The notes: a model not told the origin generated them from the sequence alone. DNA of 30,243 nt from Chara braunii (GCA_003427395.1 BFEA01000391.1:1110493-1140735); one strand, 5' to 3'. Shown: positions 20,101 to 28,973, counted from the stretch's first letter. Numbers and translations: made by a program.

Positions 20101-20894
20101 CACTTTCGCAAGTAACCCATTCACGACACCACTTACAATCTCGTAACTAATATCCTCATGGATAATCTATGTATATACAATCTCATAACTAATACCCCCC
20201 GTTCCCTCACCTGTCTTTTCATATTAAAGCTCACTCTAGTCCGCAAACCCCACCTATGAATCACCCCCTAATATCCCACCAAACAACTATGCTCATGTAC
20301 ACGTTCACAATCACACGTCTATACATAATCTGGCAACGATGAGAACAACGGATCACATAACCATTACTAATCAGCACATTCCCCCCATCCCCCTCCTCCC
20401 CTCGTTGTTTTTCTTAAAAAACCCTCTCTCCTGCTAATACATGAGAAATAGTCATTTTTACTCTGAACCTCGACAAACAAACTTCCAACGAGGAAACCAC
20501 GTGTTCAAAGGCTACATCTCACACCACTAACGCAGTTCCTCATACTCCGTTTTCAGCTTCCCGATACCGAAAAAAAAAAAAACATCCTAAGATAGATCAC
20601 ACGGCTTACAAAAAAATGACATCTTCGCAAAACACAACGTGTAATTTTCATCTGTAACAAAATGGAAGTCGAGCATTTGAAATTCACATCAAAATTCGCA
20701 TCCACTATAGCAACCAACTGCTAAATATCAAACATCGATGGATACCGAACATTCATACACCTTTTTTTCGTACAACGACATCTTAAGTTGAACTCCAAAC
20801 TACCATCGAAATACTTGTCCCATCTATAAGAGCCGATCGAGCTTAAGCGTAGATAAACCTTCGCAATATACTCCCCAACCCTCACAACAACAAC
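17105..20894. other. strand-asymmetric, G-poor sequence without a recognisable gene
   Basis: Through most of this stretch the plus strand is rich in A and C and poor in G. By hand count, bases 17341-17400 hold 4 G and 24 C, and 20101-20160 hold 5 G and 19 C. The bias weakens at about 18420-19430, where several 60-150-codon plus-strand frames occur (for example 18845-19309) without known motifs. Minus-strand frames such as 17548-17940 are Phe/Leu/Val-rich products of the bias. No RNA gene or microsatellite of note, apart from T/A runs. Confidence 0.5.
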
Positions 20895-21402
20895 TACCTG
20901 TCATACAATGCACCCTCACAGATAGCGCCTTGAAGGTACTCACGATCCACCAATGACGGATCTACAAACGCCTCCCACGCGGCTTGTGTTGTTAGCTTTC
21001 CTTCATGTTCGCGTGCCACATCAAATACCAGGAGCTCAATCACCTCGACCACAATATTAATCCTATGCACAGGAATCTCGTTCAGGACATCGGAACACCG
21101 CTTGGTAACATAGATCTCAATCTTCCGGAGATCATCACCTTCTTAACCCATGCCGACCACAAACAACATAACGAGCTTGTAGTTACACGATAATGACGCA
21201 CCATCTGCCACGCCACACACTAATCAAAATCAAATACACGATCGTATTCCTTACCCCCTCTATGGTGCAACTCACGAATCTCGACAACCTTACCACGGAT
21301 GTCGCCAACGCAACTTATCACTGCGTCCAAGATGCTCGCACACAACATTCGACTCAAAAATACAAACGACGATGATTGGAACAACAGTTTCACCCCTCTC
21401 AC
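20895..21402 (-). pseudogene. decayed minus-strand reading frames, family unknown
   Basis: On the minus strand 21402-21220 is open for 60 codons. After one or two frame changes a further 75-codon stop-free segment (about 21147-20913) contains KIEIYVTKRCSDVLNEIPV and AWEAFVDPSLVDREYLQG, which have normal protein-like composition. No start codon, no known motif. I read it as an old coding sequence with accumulated frameshifts, but chance open reading in G-rich minus-strand DNA is possible. Confidence 0.25.
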
Positions 21403-22029
21403 TTCTCCCTTCCCTTTCGAATGCCGACACTAGCAAATCACCAAATTCGCTAAAACAACACTACCCGCATTCATAATAAGTGTTGCCACCATGATAACTG
21501 TTGGACCTGCTGCTCTTCAAGCCCAATGGCGACTATCTACGAATCAAGTACTTTAGCAATGGTTAGAAAGATATGCTAATCCACCACCACCTGCCGCCGT
21601 CCCTAATCAAGATGTCATCCAAGTCAGCAACAATGATCTCCGACGGCAACGAACCACATAATCCGATCATTCTTGGTTCCCCTTCTCCGAATACCCCGAT
21701 CAGACCCGTCGCGGCCATCAACGCTCTGTTATATAACGATGATACAAACAACTCCCAATCGTCGTCTCCCCGAACGGCCAGCGACCAGACAGTGTTCACT
21801 GGTGACTCTCTTATGGCAGAATGATCCGAGAGACGAGTCTATAGAAAGCTTAGCCAAAAGTATTACAATGACGCACGTTCGGGTTCGGTTACTGAACCTG
21901 AACACGATGCTACACAAGTTAAAATGACAATTGCATCAATAAAGATGACGCCCCAAACGTTACTCTGTGTTGACCACACAAATTAAAAGTCACACCAAAA
22001 CAAAAAAATACTTCATAAAGATAACTTTT
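21403..22029. other. no firm gene; short plus-strand open frames
   Basis: A frame from ATG 21491 reads MITVGPAALQAQWRLSTNQV, then TAG near 21554, then about 35 more codons (QWLERYANPPPPAAV). The overlapping frame 21573-21824 is Ser/Pro/Asn-rich. They could be gag-like debris. No motif supports a family. Confidence 0.25.
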
Positions 22030-22205
22030 CCATATATACATATATATGTTTTTTTTTTAATGAATAAAATATATAAACTAAAAAATAATAAATAAAAAAT
22101 TAATAAAATAATAAAATACACACATATGTAGAAGTATATATATATATATATATAAATGTTTATACGTAGGCGCATATGTACACATATATATATACAAGGT
22201 CAACG
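22030..22205. repeat. AT-rich/(TA)n sequence
   Basis: A/T sequence with TA repeats at 22137-22155 and 22186-22194. A ~45-bp piece (AAAAATTAATAAAATAATAA, then AATACACACATATGTAGAAGTA, about 22093-22137) recurs at about 28649-28695 on the other side of the Penelope-like element. Confidence 0.8.
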
Positions 22206-22386
22206 ACGTTCGGCACATTCCAAACACCCGAACCCGACCGCCCGAACGCGCTGGACCTCTTGGGAATGCATTCGGCCGTTCGGGATGAACGCGGACTAAA
22301 ACAAAAAACAATTCAAAAAATCTGAAAAAACAAATGTTATAAAGGAAAATAAAATAAACAACATTTGCCTGAGCATTACATCCAAG

Positions 22387-23131
22387 CAGGCAAAGTGAGT
22401 ACGGTGCAACACATAACAACATGCATGCAGAGAAGTTGTTCACACTCATGAACATAGTGAAAAAATAAACCCTTTTATCAACATCAGCGCGAAGGCTAGT
22501 ACTTTGAAAATGCCGAGGAACAATCGCGCGAGTACCCCGTGACACTCAAAGTACCCAAACGCGCGAGGAAGGCAGAAACGCCCTACACACGCACGCCTAC
22601 ATTTCGACGTTTGAGAAGAGGTCATGTTCTCACTGGCCAAGCTATTGGTAGCCTTAGGTCCTGTCTATGATTCTACCCGATCCTAGGAAGTGCCAATATC
22701 ATTGAGTGGGCNCCGAAACAAAACTAAAAGACAACAAAAAACTNAAGGACAACAAAAAACAAAGGACCATGACAAACAAACCAAACGAAAAAGTGTCAAG
22801 CATGAGATCCCTCGATCGAACCTCAACGAACACAGGCCTACCCCAACAGCTCGGGCCTCGTGCTCCATGAGCCACGTCGAAAGCGACACTTCTAGCTACT
22901 TAGTTACCAAAAGGTCAAACTGAGGTCCCTTGATTGATCCTCACAGACGACTTGCCTACTCCAAGAGCCTCTCCGAGGTCCCTACGCAACCTGAGCCAAC
23001 TCGAAAGTGACTCTTCTAGCTCCTTCGGTCCAATCCGGGCCACGCTGACGGACAAATTTCCAGAGCATCATATCAAAGAACATTCCTGGGAAGAGTTGCT
23101 TCCTCAGTTCGCGCTTCAGCGAGAGCAGCCC
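22387..23131 (-). repeat. pseudo-LTR, downstream copy
   Basis: 745-bp direct repeat of 27199-27943 (from CAGGCAAAGTGAGTACGGTG to GCGAGAGCAGCCC), with about 28 mismatches counted by eye and no net indel. It starts 60 bp after the RT stop codon. It contains N at 22712 and 22744, the same places as Ns in the other copy. Small open frames inside it occur in both copies and are not considered genes. Confidence 0.9.
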
Positions 23132-23190
23132 TGCCTCTGCAAGTGCAGCGGACGTTGTACATTCCTTAATTTTATGGAACATTCCGTTAA

Positions 23191-25794
23191 TCAACATCCG
23201 TTTCTGCTTAATGCAGGTGTACGATGAGAAATCCTGAAAGCATCGATATTCAAGTTATCGCTATTGTTCCAAATCTCATTAAAATTCTTTGCCCTGTACC
23301 AACTGGACACTTCGCCGGATTTAATCTTAACTCGACAACCCATGAAGCCCCATTCGTTCTGTCCGTCATCTGTTCTCTTCAAAGTCAGCTTTGGATCATA
23401 AGCTCTCTCGAACTTCCTTATGATCTCATATGCTTTCCCCTGATCTTTCCGATCCCAACTTTGCCACACGAAAACAGACACATCATCTACTAACCTAATT
23501 CCTTTCACCAGCGTCGCGTCCTTCCCCAAAGATTTCAAAAACAAGCATTCATAAAAAGCACAGAGGATACAAGCAATTGGGGGGCTACTCGACTTCCCCA
23601 TCGGGATGCCTTCCTTTTGTCTGATTAGCCTATCAGATGCCCATACGAACGTGTTACACAAGTCAAAGTCTACCATCCTATCAATCATTTCAAAGGTGAT
23701 CTTCACCCATTCATCTTCCCCTTTCTTACTCCCAAACGAGGCCCCTTTACCCCTCGTTCTAACCATGACGAAAGATTTACCCTTCATCTTAAACAGAGAA
23801 AGGATCCAACAAATCGCCTTTCTCACTGACTCGTGTGGGAGCCTACTGAATATTTCCTTAATGTCGTAGGCGGTTCCTTTCAACTCGCCTCTCTTCCTTC
23901 GCTTAGACCACCTACTAACTTCCTTCAGCCTTGACTTCATCTGGTTTGTAGATCTCAAATTGAAGTGGCAACTCTTCGGCAAAGAGAAGAGCAAGAAATT
24001 CAGAGCCCTCGCCACTCGTTGGTTCGCCATTCTCGCGGGCTCCGGGAACGAAGGAGATATTGGGCGGAATTTCGTAATATCCTTGTGTTTGGGAAGCACG
24101 TAAGCCCTCCTCCATGTGCCCTTATTATTCCACTTCCCTATCTCCTCCAGACCTTTCTCTTCGTACTCGTACTTCGCCTTGATCATCACCTGTTTTTCAC
24201 TCCTCCAAACAGGGTCGAAAGCAGTGTTATCCCAAAACGTCGTCCTCATTCCTGCTTCGTACAGAACTGGAGAGAGAACCAGTATCTCTGCCAAGTTTTT
24301 ATCTAACGGGCAGAATACTAACCCATCCCACTTCTTCTTCACTTTCTCGATTTCATCGATCAGTCCCTCCTTCTTTTCCCTCAACCTTCGAATACAGCTT
24401 CTTGCTTGCGGCAGGGTCCAGGTCGGTTCCAAACCCATTTTCGTCATCTCTTCGTTTAGTTCCATACACAACTTTGAGACTTCGTTACCACTATCAATAC
24501 CTTGGACCATGTTCTTCGCATTCCAGATTCTGGAATCCACCTCATCCCTGGAGCTTAGGCGAAACGCTACGTGTTCTCCCTGTCTAGGGAGCTGCAGGTC
24601 AGCACATCTGCAGAACGTTGCCAGTTGGTGACTGAATCGCCTCTGGTTGTGTAGAAGGCCTCCTACTGTCAGGTTTTTCCTCCATACCAGTCGGAGCTTC
24701 CGACAGCGTAGCTTCGCTACTGCAGGTAATTGGCTTTGTTCCCCAATCTTTGATACGACTAACTTCCTAACGTTTGCTCTTGAAATCCTGTCATCGTACT
24801 TCACCCCTATCACAATCCTCCTCCTTAGGTTAACTCTGAACCTTCTTTTCACGATTTTATTAATAATATCCTTCAGGGTCTTCCTCGAACTTTTTTTGCT
24901 AACACTCGAAATAATCTGGTATAAGTCGATGAGCTGGTCCAACTGAAGGTAGTCGAGCTTCTTCTTTGACCATGGACACTTCAACAGTTGATACAACTGC
25001 TTTTTCAACTGAGGATTCTCTGACGATCGTTCGCGAATTCTCACAAAGCGCACCTCCCCTCCGTCTTCGAAGGCACGTTTCGAACTCTTTAGCTTACATG
25101 CTTTATCCTTGAAAAGAACGTATGATTCGCCAAACACCCTCTTTCCTACACCCCAGTCTTCCAACCATATTTTTCCACCACTTGAGATAATCGATCTCTC
25201 CTTCTTCCCTTTAACCGACTTAATCACCTTAGTTAATCTCCCTGAACTTCCTTTCTTCGCCTGAAACCTAAGCACTCTTTCATCATCGAAACCTTCTCTC
25301 CTTTTCTTCTTTCTCTCCCTCCTTCCCTTCCTCTTCTTCTTTTTCCTGTTCCTCCCATCTTTCCAACCATTAACGTTAAGGGTCGGGCACCAACGTCGAA
25401 TCAACCTTGACTCCAACTTCTCCAAGTCGGAGTTCTCCGCCGTTGCTACAGGGATCGCTACGTAGGACTCCCACCCCCACTTCCTTAGCCACTGGTATAG
25501 CTTGTTTTTTCGAGTAACGCATCCAGACCGAGCTTTACCCACGTGCTCAGCCCACCTGTCACTTAGCCACCTCTCCGTTTTCCCTACGTACGTCAGCTTA
25601 CACCATGGGTCCAACAAGATATAGACACAAGAATTCGGATCATCCCACTTATCCCTTGCCTTTTCGAAAACATCCCACATGCATTCAACATATTTTCTTC
25701 CCCAACTAATTTCATTATCCAAGATCAGGAGTAGAATAACATTCCTAAGAATCCTCTCCACCAATGGTAACAGGCTTCTCCCCTTTCGGTTCAA
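23191..25794 (-). CDS. GIY-YIG endonuclease-reverse transcriptase of a Penelope-like element
   Basis: The frame opens after TGA at 25806. The 867-codon numbering starts at TTG 25794, and the first ATG (25680, residue 39) still keeps every domain and is my preferred start (829 aa). Residues 56-140 are a GIY-YIG nuclease: CVYIL...YVGKT, then DRWAEH (R80, H84), the E125/E128 region and PTLN. Residues 147-176 are Lys/Arg-rich (nuclear targeting or RNA binding). H382, H389 and C395-R-C397 form the CxC linker. The RT follows: PLDKN (496-500), LPKHKD and FRP (567-578), a 60-residue insert where an insertion-in-fingers domain would sit, AYDIKEIF with catalytic D644, GIPMG (729-733), LVDD with D770/D771, and GFMGC (816-820). 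All catalytic residues are present. It ends soon after the RT, with no C-terminal nuclease. The product would nick target DNA and prime reverse transcription there. Confidence 0.9.
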   Translation of the reverse strand: MNRKGRSLLPLVERILRNVILLLILDNEISWGRKYVECMWDVFEKARDKWDDPNSCVYILLDPWCKLTYVGKTERWLSDRWAEHVGKARSGCVTRKNKLYQWLRKWGWESYVAIPVATAENSDLEKLESRLIRRWCPTLNVNGWKDGRNRKKKKRKGRRERKKKRREGFDDERVLRFQAKKGSSGRLTKVIKSVKGKKERSIISSGGKIWLEDWGVGKRVFGESYVLFKDKACKLKSSKRAFEDGGEVRFVRIRERSSENPQLKKQLYQLLKCPWSKKKLDYLQLDQLIDLYQIISSVSKKSSRKTLKDIINKIVKRRFRVNLRRRIVIGVKYDDRISRANVRKLVVSKIGEQSQLPAVAKLRCRKLRLVWRKNLTVGGLLHNQRRFSHQLATFCRCADLQLPRQGEHVAFRLSSRDEVDSRIWNAKNMVQGIDSGNEVSKLCMELNEEMTKMGLEPTWTLPQARSCIRRLREKKEGLIDEIEKVKKKWDGLVFCPLDKNLAEILVLSPVLYEAGMRTTFWDNTAFDPVWRSEKQVMIKAKYEYEEKGLEEIGKWNNKGTWRRAYVLPKHKDITKFRPISPSFPEPARMANQRVARALNFLLFSLPKSCHFNLRSTNQMKSRLKEVSRWSKRRKRGELKGTAYDIKEIFSRLPHESVRKAICWILSLFKMKGKSFVMVRTRGKGASFGSKKGEDEWVKITFEMIDRMVDFDLCNTFVWASDRLIRQKEGIPMGKSSSPPIACILCAFYECLFLKSLGKDATLVKGIRLVDDVSVFVWQSWDRKDQGKAYEIIRKFERAYDPKLTLKRTDDGQNEWGFMGCRVKIKSGEVSSWYRAKNFNEIWNNSDNLNIDAFRISHRTPALSRNGC

Positions 25795-25867
25795 CTTGCA
25801 CCATCATCTAATCTCACAAAACTTCAGCGAAAAACACCATCCTTCTGCCTTACTTGTCTGGTTCTCC

Positions 25868-26482
25868 CTATGGGTCTTGAGTTTCACCCCTTATCTGATC
25901 CTCGTCAGCATCTCGGCTCGATGCAGAACTTGCCGACTTCTTACCTCGAAAACAATATCTCACCCTCAACTCTGAAAGAGTATCGATCACGTCATTCACT
26001 CCATAGAACGGCAGCCCGACACCTTTGCACATTGCCTTCAAAGTTTCTGAGTAAAATGCCCCTATTGCCTTTCGTACCGCTTTCCGATACGCCGTCTCGG
26101 TCGCGAACTTCTCTCCCATAGGAACACCTTCCCATGGATCTTCTCCCTTCGCCATTCTCGTGGCCTGAGCTTCTGCTTTGGTCGGTCTTCCACGACCTTT
26201 GCGCTTCTGACTTGCAGGTGTCTCCACGCTTTCTTTTCTTCCTTGTTTCTTCGACGTCTCGACCGGCGGACTGTTCTCCACAGCCCCAGTTGAATCTCGA
26301 CGCTTCCTTTTACCTTTCAATGGTGTTGCTTCCTCCTCTGCCTCGTCTTCCTCAGCGTCATCGTCACTCGATGGCGGTGTTTCAATCGCTTTTTCTTTCT
26401 GCTTTGCACCAATGGTGACGCCCTTCATCTTCTTACTTAGCCCGACCAACTTTTCCAACTTCAACTCGTATTCTTCGGCTTG
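25868..26482 (-). CDS. continuation of the gag-like frame after an in-frame TAA (acidic/basic, AT-hook-like)
   Basis: This frame is in exact register with the zinc-knuckle frame upstream and separated from it only by TAA 26485-26483. It begins QAEEYELKLEKL and runs 204 codons to a stop at 25870-25868. Counting from the TTG at 26464, residues 34-46 are Asp/Glu-rich, 50-56 are KGKRKRR, and 86-96 contain KRKGRGRPTK, whose GRGRP core resembles an AT-hook. The C-terminal ~70 residues (YRKAVRKAIGAFYSETLKAM and on) look folded and helical. No ATG suits independent translation, so it is either read through from the zinc-knuckle frame or that frame has acquired a nonsense mutation. A 62-base gap and a frame change separate it from the endonuclease-RT frame. 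Confidence 0.55.
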   Translation of the reverse strand, partial: QAEEYELKLEKLVGLSKKMKGVTIGAKQKEKAIETPPSSDDDAEEDEAEEEATPLKGKRKRRDSTGAVENSPPVETSKKQGRKESVETPASQKRKGRGRPTKAEAQATRMAKGEDPWEGVPMGEKFATETAYRKAVRKAIGAFYSETLKAMCKGVGLPFYGVNDVIDTLSELRVRYCFRGKKSASSASSRDADEDQIRGETQDP

Positions 26483-26950
26483 TTAAGCTAGCAGCTTCTT
26501 CAGCTTCCATTGTCGCTTCTTTTCTTTCTCTTCCTTGGCGAGTTTTTTCACAAGCGCGATCCTAGTCGCTTCTTCTTTTGAGGCCTTCTCCTCCTCTTCT
26601 TTCCTTGCTTTAGCATCGGCTGCTTGTTTCGCCTCCTCGACTTCCTTTTGCTGGTCCAGAATCTGTTTTGCCATCTTACCCACCGAACTCAGCGAATCTT
26701 CAAGCTCTCTACTTAGCGAGAGAGTTCCACTGCTTCCTCCATACCTCCCCTGCAGTCGGGGGCATTGACTTTTATAATGACCGAATTCGCCACACTCGTA
26801 ACATTTAACTTGCCGTTGCACGTCACTTCTCCTCCTTTGGTCGTCGGCCGAATGTCCACGTCGATCGTCATATTTTCGCTCCCGATCTCTTCCTCTTTCT
26901 CTCCTATCTTCCCCACTATCCCATCCTCCACTCTCATACCCTTGTACCAT
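26483..26950 (-). CDS. gag-like zinc-knuckle/coiled-coil protein of the Penelope-like element
   Basis: 155 codons from ATG 26950, immediately preceded in frame by TGA (26953-26951), so the start is well fixed. The N-terminal 49 residues are rich in Arg/Asp/Glu. A perfect CCHC zinc knuckle follows (C50-x2-C53-x4-H58-x4-C63: CYECGEFGHYKSQC). From about residue 80 to 155 it is a highly charged Lys/Glu/Ala helix that should form a coiled coil (QILDQQKEVEEAKQAADAKA and on). It lies 248 bp inside the upstream pseudo-LTR on the same strand as the RT. An RNA-binding, multimerising nucleocapsid-like role is inferred by analogy with retrotransposon ORF1/Gag proteins. No capsid domain is seen. It ends at TAA 26483, after which the same frame stays open. 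Confidence 0.65.
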   Translation of the reverse strand: MVQGYESGGWDSGEDRRERGRDRERKYDDRRGHSADDQRRRSDVQRQVKCYECGEFGHYKSQCPRLQGRYGGSSGTLSLSRELEDSLSSVGKMAKQILDQQKEVEEAKQAADAKARKEEEEKASKEEATRIALVKKLAKEEKEKKRQWKLKKLLA

Positions 26951-27198
26951 TCATGCCTCCCCCATGACTCGCTCCTTCTGCTCCCCATGTCTTGGTTTGG
27001 TCAGTCAACGATCGCCTTTGACACGACGTTCGCCAGTCTTCGACTGTTCCGAATACTTGTCATTCACCCAAACACTCGAGGAAACTCCTTCTTCCTTCCT
27101 GTCAGATAACTTGTAAAGTCGCCTTGCTTATGGTAACCAGGTCCTCGCTAACACCAAATTCTGAGTAAAATCCCTCGACAAGTTATAGCGCTAGATCA
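26951..27198 (-). other. short leader between pseudo-LTR and first ORF
   Basis: 248 bp with no motif. A second ATG in another frame (26988) gives a 91-codon overlapping frame that I consider a shadow of the zinc-knuckle gene. Confidence 0.4.
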
Positions 27199-27943
27199 CA
27201 GGCAAAGTGAGTACGGTGCAGCACATAACAGCATGCATGCAGTGAAGTTGTTCACACTCATGAACACAGTGAAAGAATAAATCCTTTCATCAACATCAGC
27301 GCGAAGGCTAGTACTTTGAAAATACCGAGAAACAATCGCGCGAGTACCCCGTGGCACTCAAAGTACCCAAACGCGCGAGAAAGGCAGAAACGCCCTACAC
27401 ACGCACGCCTACACTTCGACGTCTGAGAAGAGGTCATGTTCTCACTGGCCAAGCTATTGGTAGCCTTAGGTCCTGTCTATGATTCTACCCGATCCTAGGA
27501 AGTGCCAATATCATTGAGTGGGCNCCGAAACAAAACTAAAAGACAACAAAAAACNNAAGGACAACAAAAAACAAAGGACCATGACAAACAAACCAAACGA
27601 AAAAGTGTCAAGCATGAGATCCCTCGATCGAACCTCAACGAACACAGGCCTACCCCAACAGCTCGGGCCTCGTGCTCCGTGAGCCACGTCGAAAGCGACA
27701 CTTCTAGCTACTTAGTTACCAAAAGGTCAAACTGAGGTCCCTTGATCGATCCTCACAGACGACTTGCCTGCTCCAAGAGCCTCTCCGAGGTCCCTACGCA
27801 ACCTGAGCCAACTCGAAAGTGACTCTTCTAGCTACCTCGGTCCAATCCGAGGCACGCTGGCGGACAAATTTCTAGAGCATCATATCAAAGACCGTTCCAG
27901 GGAAGAGCTGCTTCCTTAGTTCGCGCTTCAGCGAGAGCAGCCC
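27199..27943 (-). repeat. pseudo-LTR, upstream copy
   Basis: Direct repeat partner of 22387-23131. In Penelope-like elements such flanking repeats come from partial tandem copies and the upstream one carries the promoter. No TATA box stands out on the minus strand. Ns are at 27524 and 27555-27556. Confidence 0.9.
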
Positions 27944-28973
27944 TTCCTTACCAAATTTGAAATAAAAACAAAATGAAGAAAATAAAACTAACAATAAAAA
28001 TAAAAAAAAATAAAAAGAGAATTAAATTAGTGAGTGAGCGAACACGTTTTCGACACCGCCATCTTTGGTGATTTTTCATTCTTTTTTAGCACAAACAAAA
28101 ACTCCGAAAATTTTCAGATGTGTACTTCACATAATATAAAACAGATTAAAAAAAATAAAAAAATAATAAAATTGTTTAGGCCCCGTAGTAAAAAAAAAAA
28201 AAAAAGTAAAGTTAAAAAGAACAAAATAATGAGTGGGCGAGCATGTTTTGACCCTGCCATCTTTGACAATTTTTATTTTTTGTTTGGATCAGTGAAATGA
28301 ACTCAATTACCTCACATCATAGAGAACTCGCAAAAGAAAATTCAGAGAACAAAACATTTTTTTTTAGGCCCCAAAATAATTTTTGGCGGGGCCGAACGCC
28401 TTCGAGTTCGGACCTCAAACGAGACCCCGAACGCCTGTACGTATAGAGGTCGGCCGGGAGACCTCTATACGTACGGGATGGGGACCTTACATATACATAT
28501 ATATGCATAAATATATGTACATATATATATATACATACATGTATATATTTATGACAAAACGCACATACACACATATATACTTTATTATTATTTTTTTCAT
28601 ATATACATATATATATATATTTTTAATAATAATAATATAAAGTAAAAAATAAAAATTAATATTAATAAAATAATAAAATACACATATATGTAAAAATATT
28701 TATACATATATATACTAGCTAAACGCTCGCGGTGCGGGCAGTGCGGGTCATGCTCGCAGAAATAAGAAATGTTGTAGACAACCTGACACGTGCCACTCGC
28801 ATAAAATGAGACAGACTTAAAAAAAAATAAAAAAATGAATCACAACGTAATAAAGAATAATTTAAAACTGATTACAAAGTCTGAGTTTAATTGATGAATA
28901 ACTTAGCACTCGCGATGTGGGCGATGCGGGTTACACTCGCAACCAAAACTACTGAAATAGTAAAGAAAGTACC
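27944..28973. other. AT-rich spacer with small direct repeats, no gene
   Basis: A-rich sequence follows the pseudo-LTR. Two direct-repeat pairs are visible: 28031-28090 with 28229-28290 (GAGTGRGCGARCA...GCCATCTTTG), and 28724-28760 with 28905-28940 (CTCGCGRTGYGGGC...GCGGGT). TA-rich microsatellite fills 28490-28640. Open frames across it are Ile/Tyr-rich artefacts. Confidence 0.6.
28437..28474. repeat. perfect 15-bp inverted repeat (hairpin)
   Basis: GTACGTATAGAGGTC (28437-28451), loop GGCCGGGA, GACCTCTATACGTAC (28460-28474). It sits in a GC-rich island with repeated CGAACG motifs next to TA-rich sequence. Confidence 0.85.

Larger units (their letters stand above)
22387..27943 (-). mobile_element. 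Penelope-like retroelement, N-terminal GIY-YIG type (Chlamys/Naiad-like), with pseudo-LTRs
   Basis: Reading 5' to 3' on the minus strand: pseudo-LTR (27943-27199), a gag-like frame with CCHC zinc knuckle (26950-26483), its in-frame continuation after a TAA (26482-25868), the endonuclease-RT frame (25794-23191) and a second pseudo-LTR (23131-22387). The repeats are offset by exactly 4,812 bp, so one unit is 4.8 kb. N-terminal GIY-YIG linked through a CxC segment to a C-terminal RT, together with pseudo-LTRs, defines the permuted Penelope-like clade described as Naiad (animals) and Chlamys (green algae, spike mosses, slime moulds). I see no CCHH cluster in front of the nuclease, which favours Chlamys. 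A gag-like ORF is not part of the usual single-ORF Penelope plan as I know it. The 96% identity of the repeats and the 867-codon open frame suggest a fairly recent insertion. Confidence 0.85.

Noticed and set aside
22446-22923. Small frames that occur in both pseudo-LTR copies (also at 27258-27735)
   Set aside because: They recur only because the DNA is duplicated. They contain ambiguous bases and no motif.
22387-23131. Hammerhead ribozyme in the pseudo-LTR
   Set aside because: I looked for the CTGANGA...GAAA core on both strands and did not find an arrangement that folds. The permuted clade is reported to lack it.
23224-24946. Several plus-strand frames of 60-171 codons
   Set aside because: Shadows opposite the endonuclease-RT gene.
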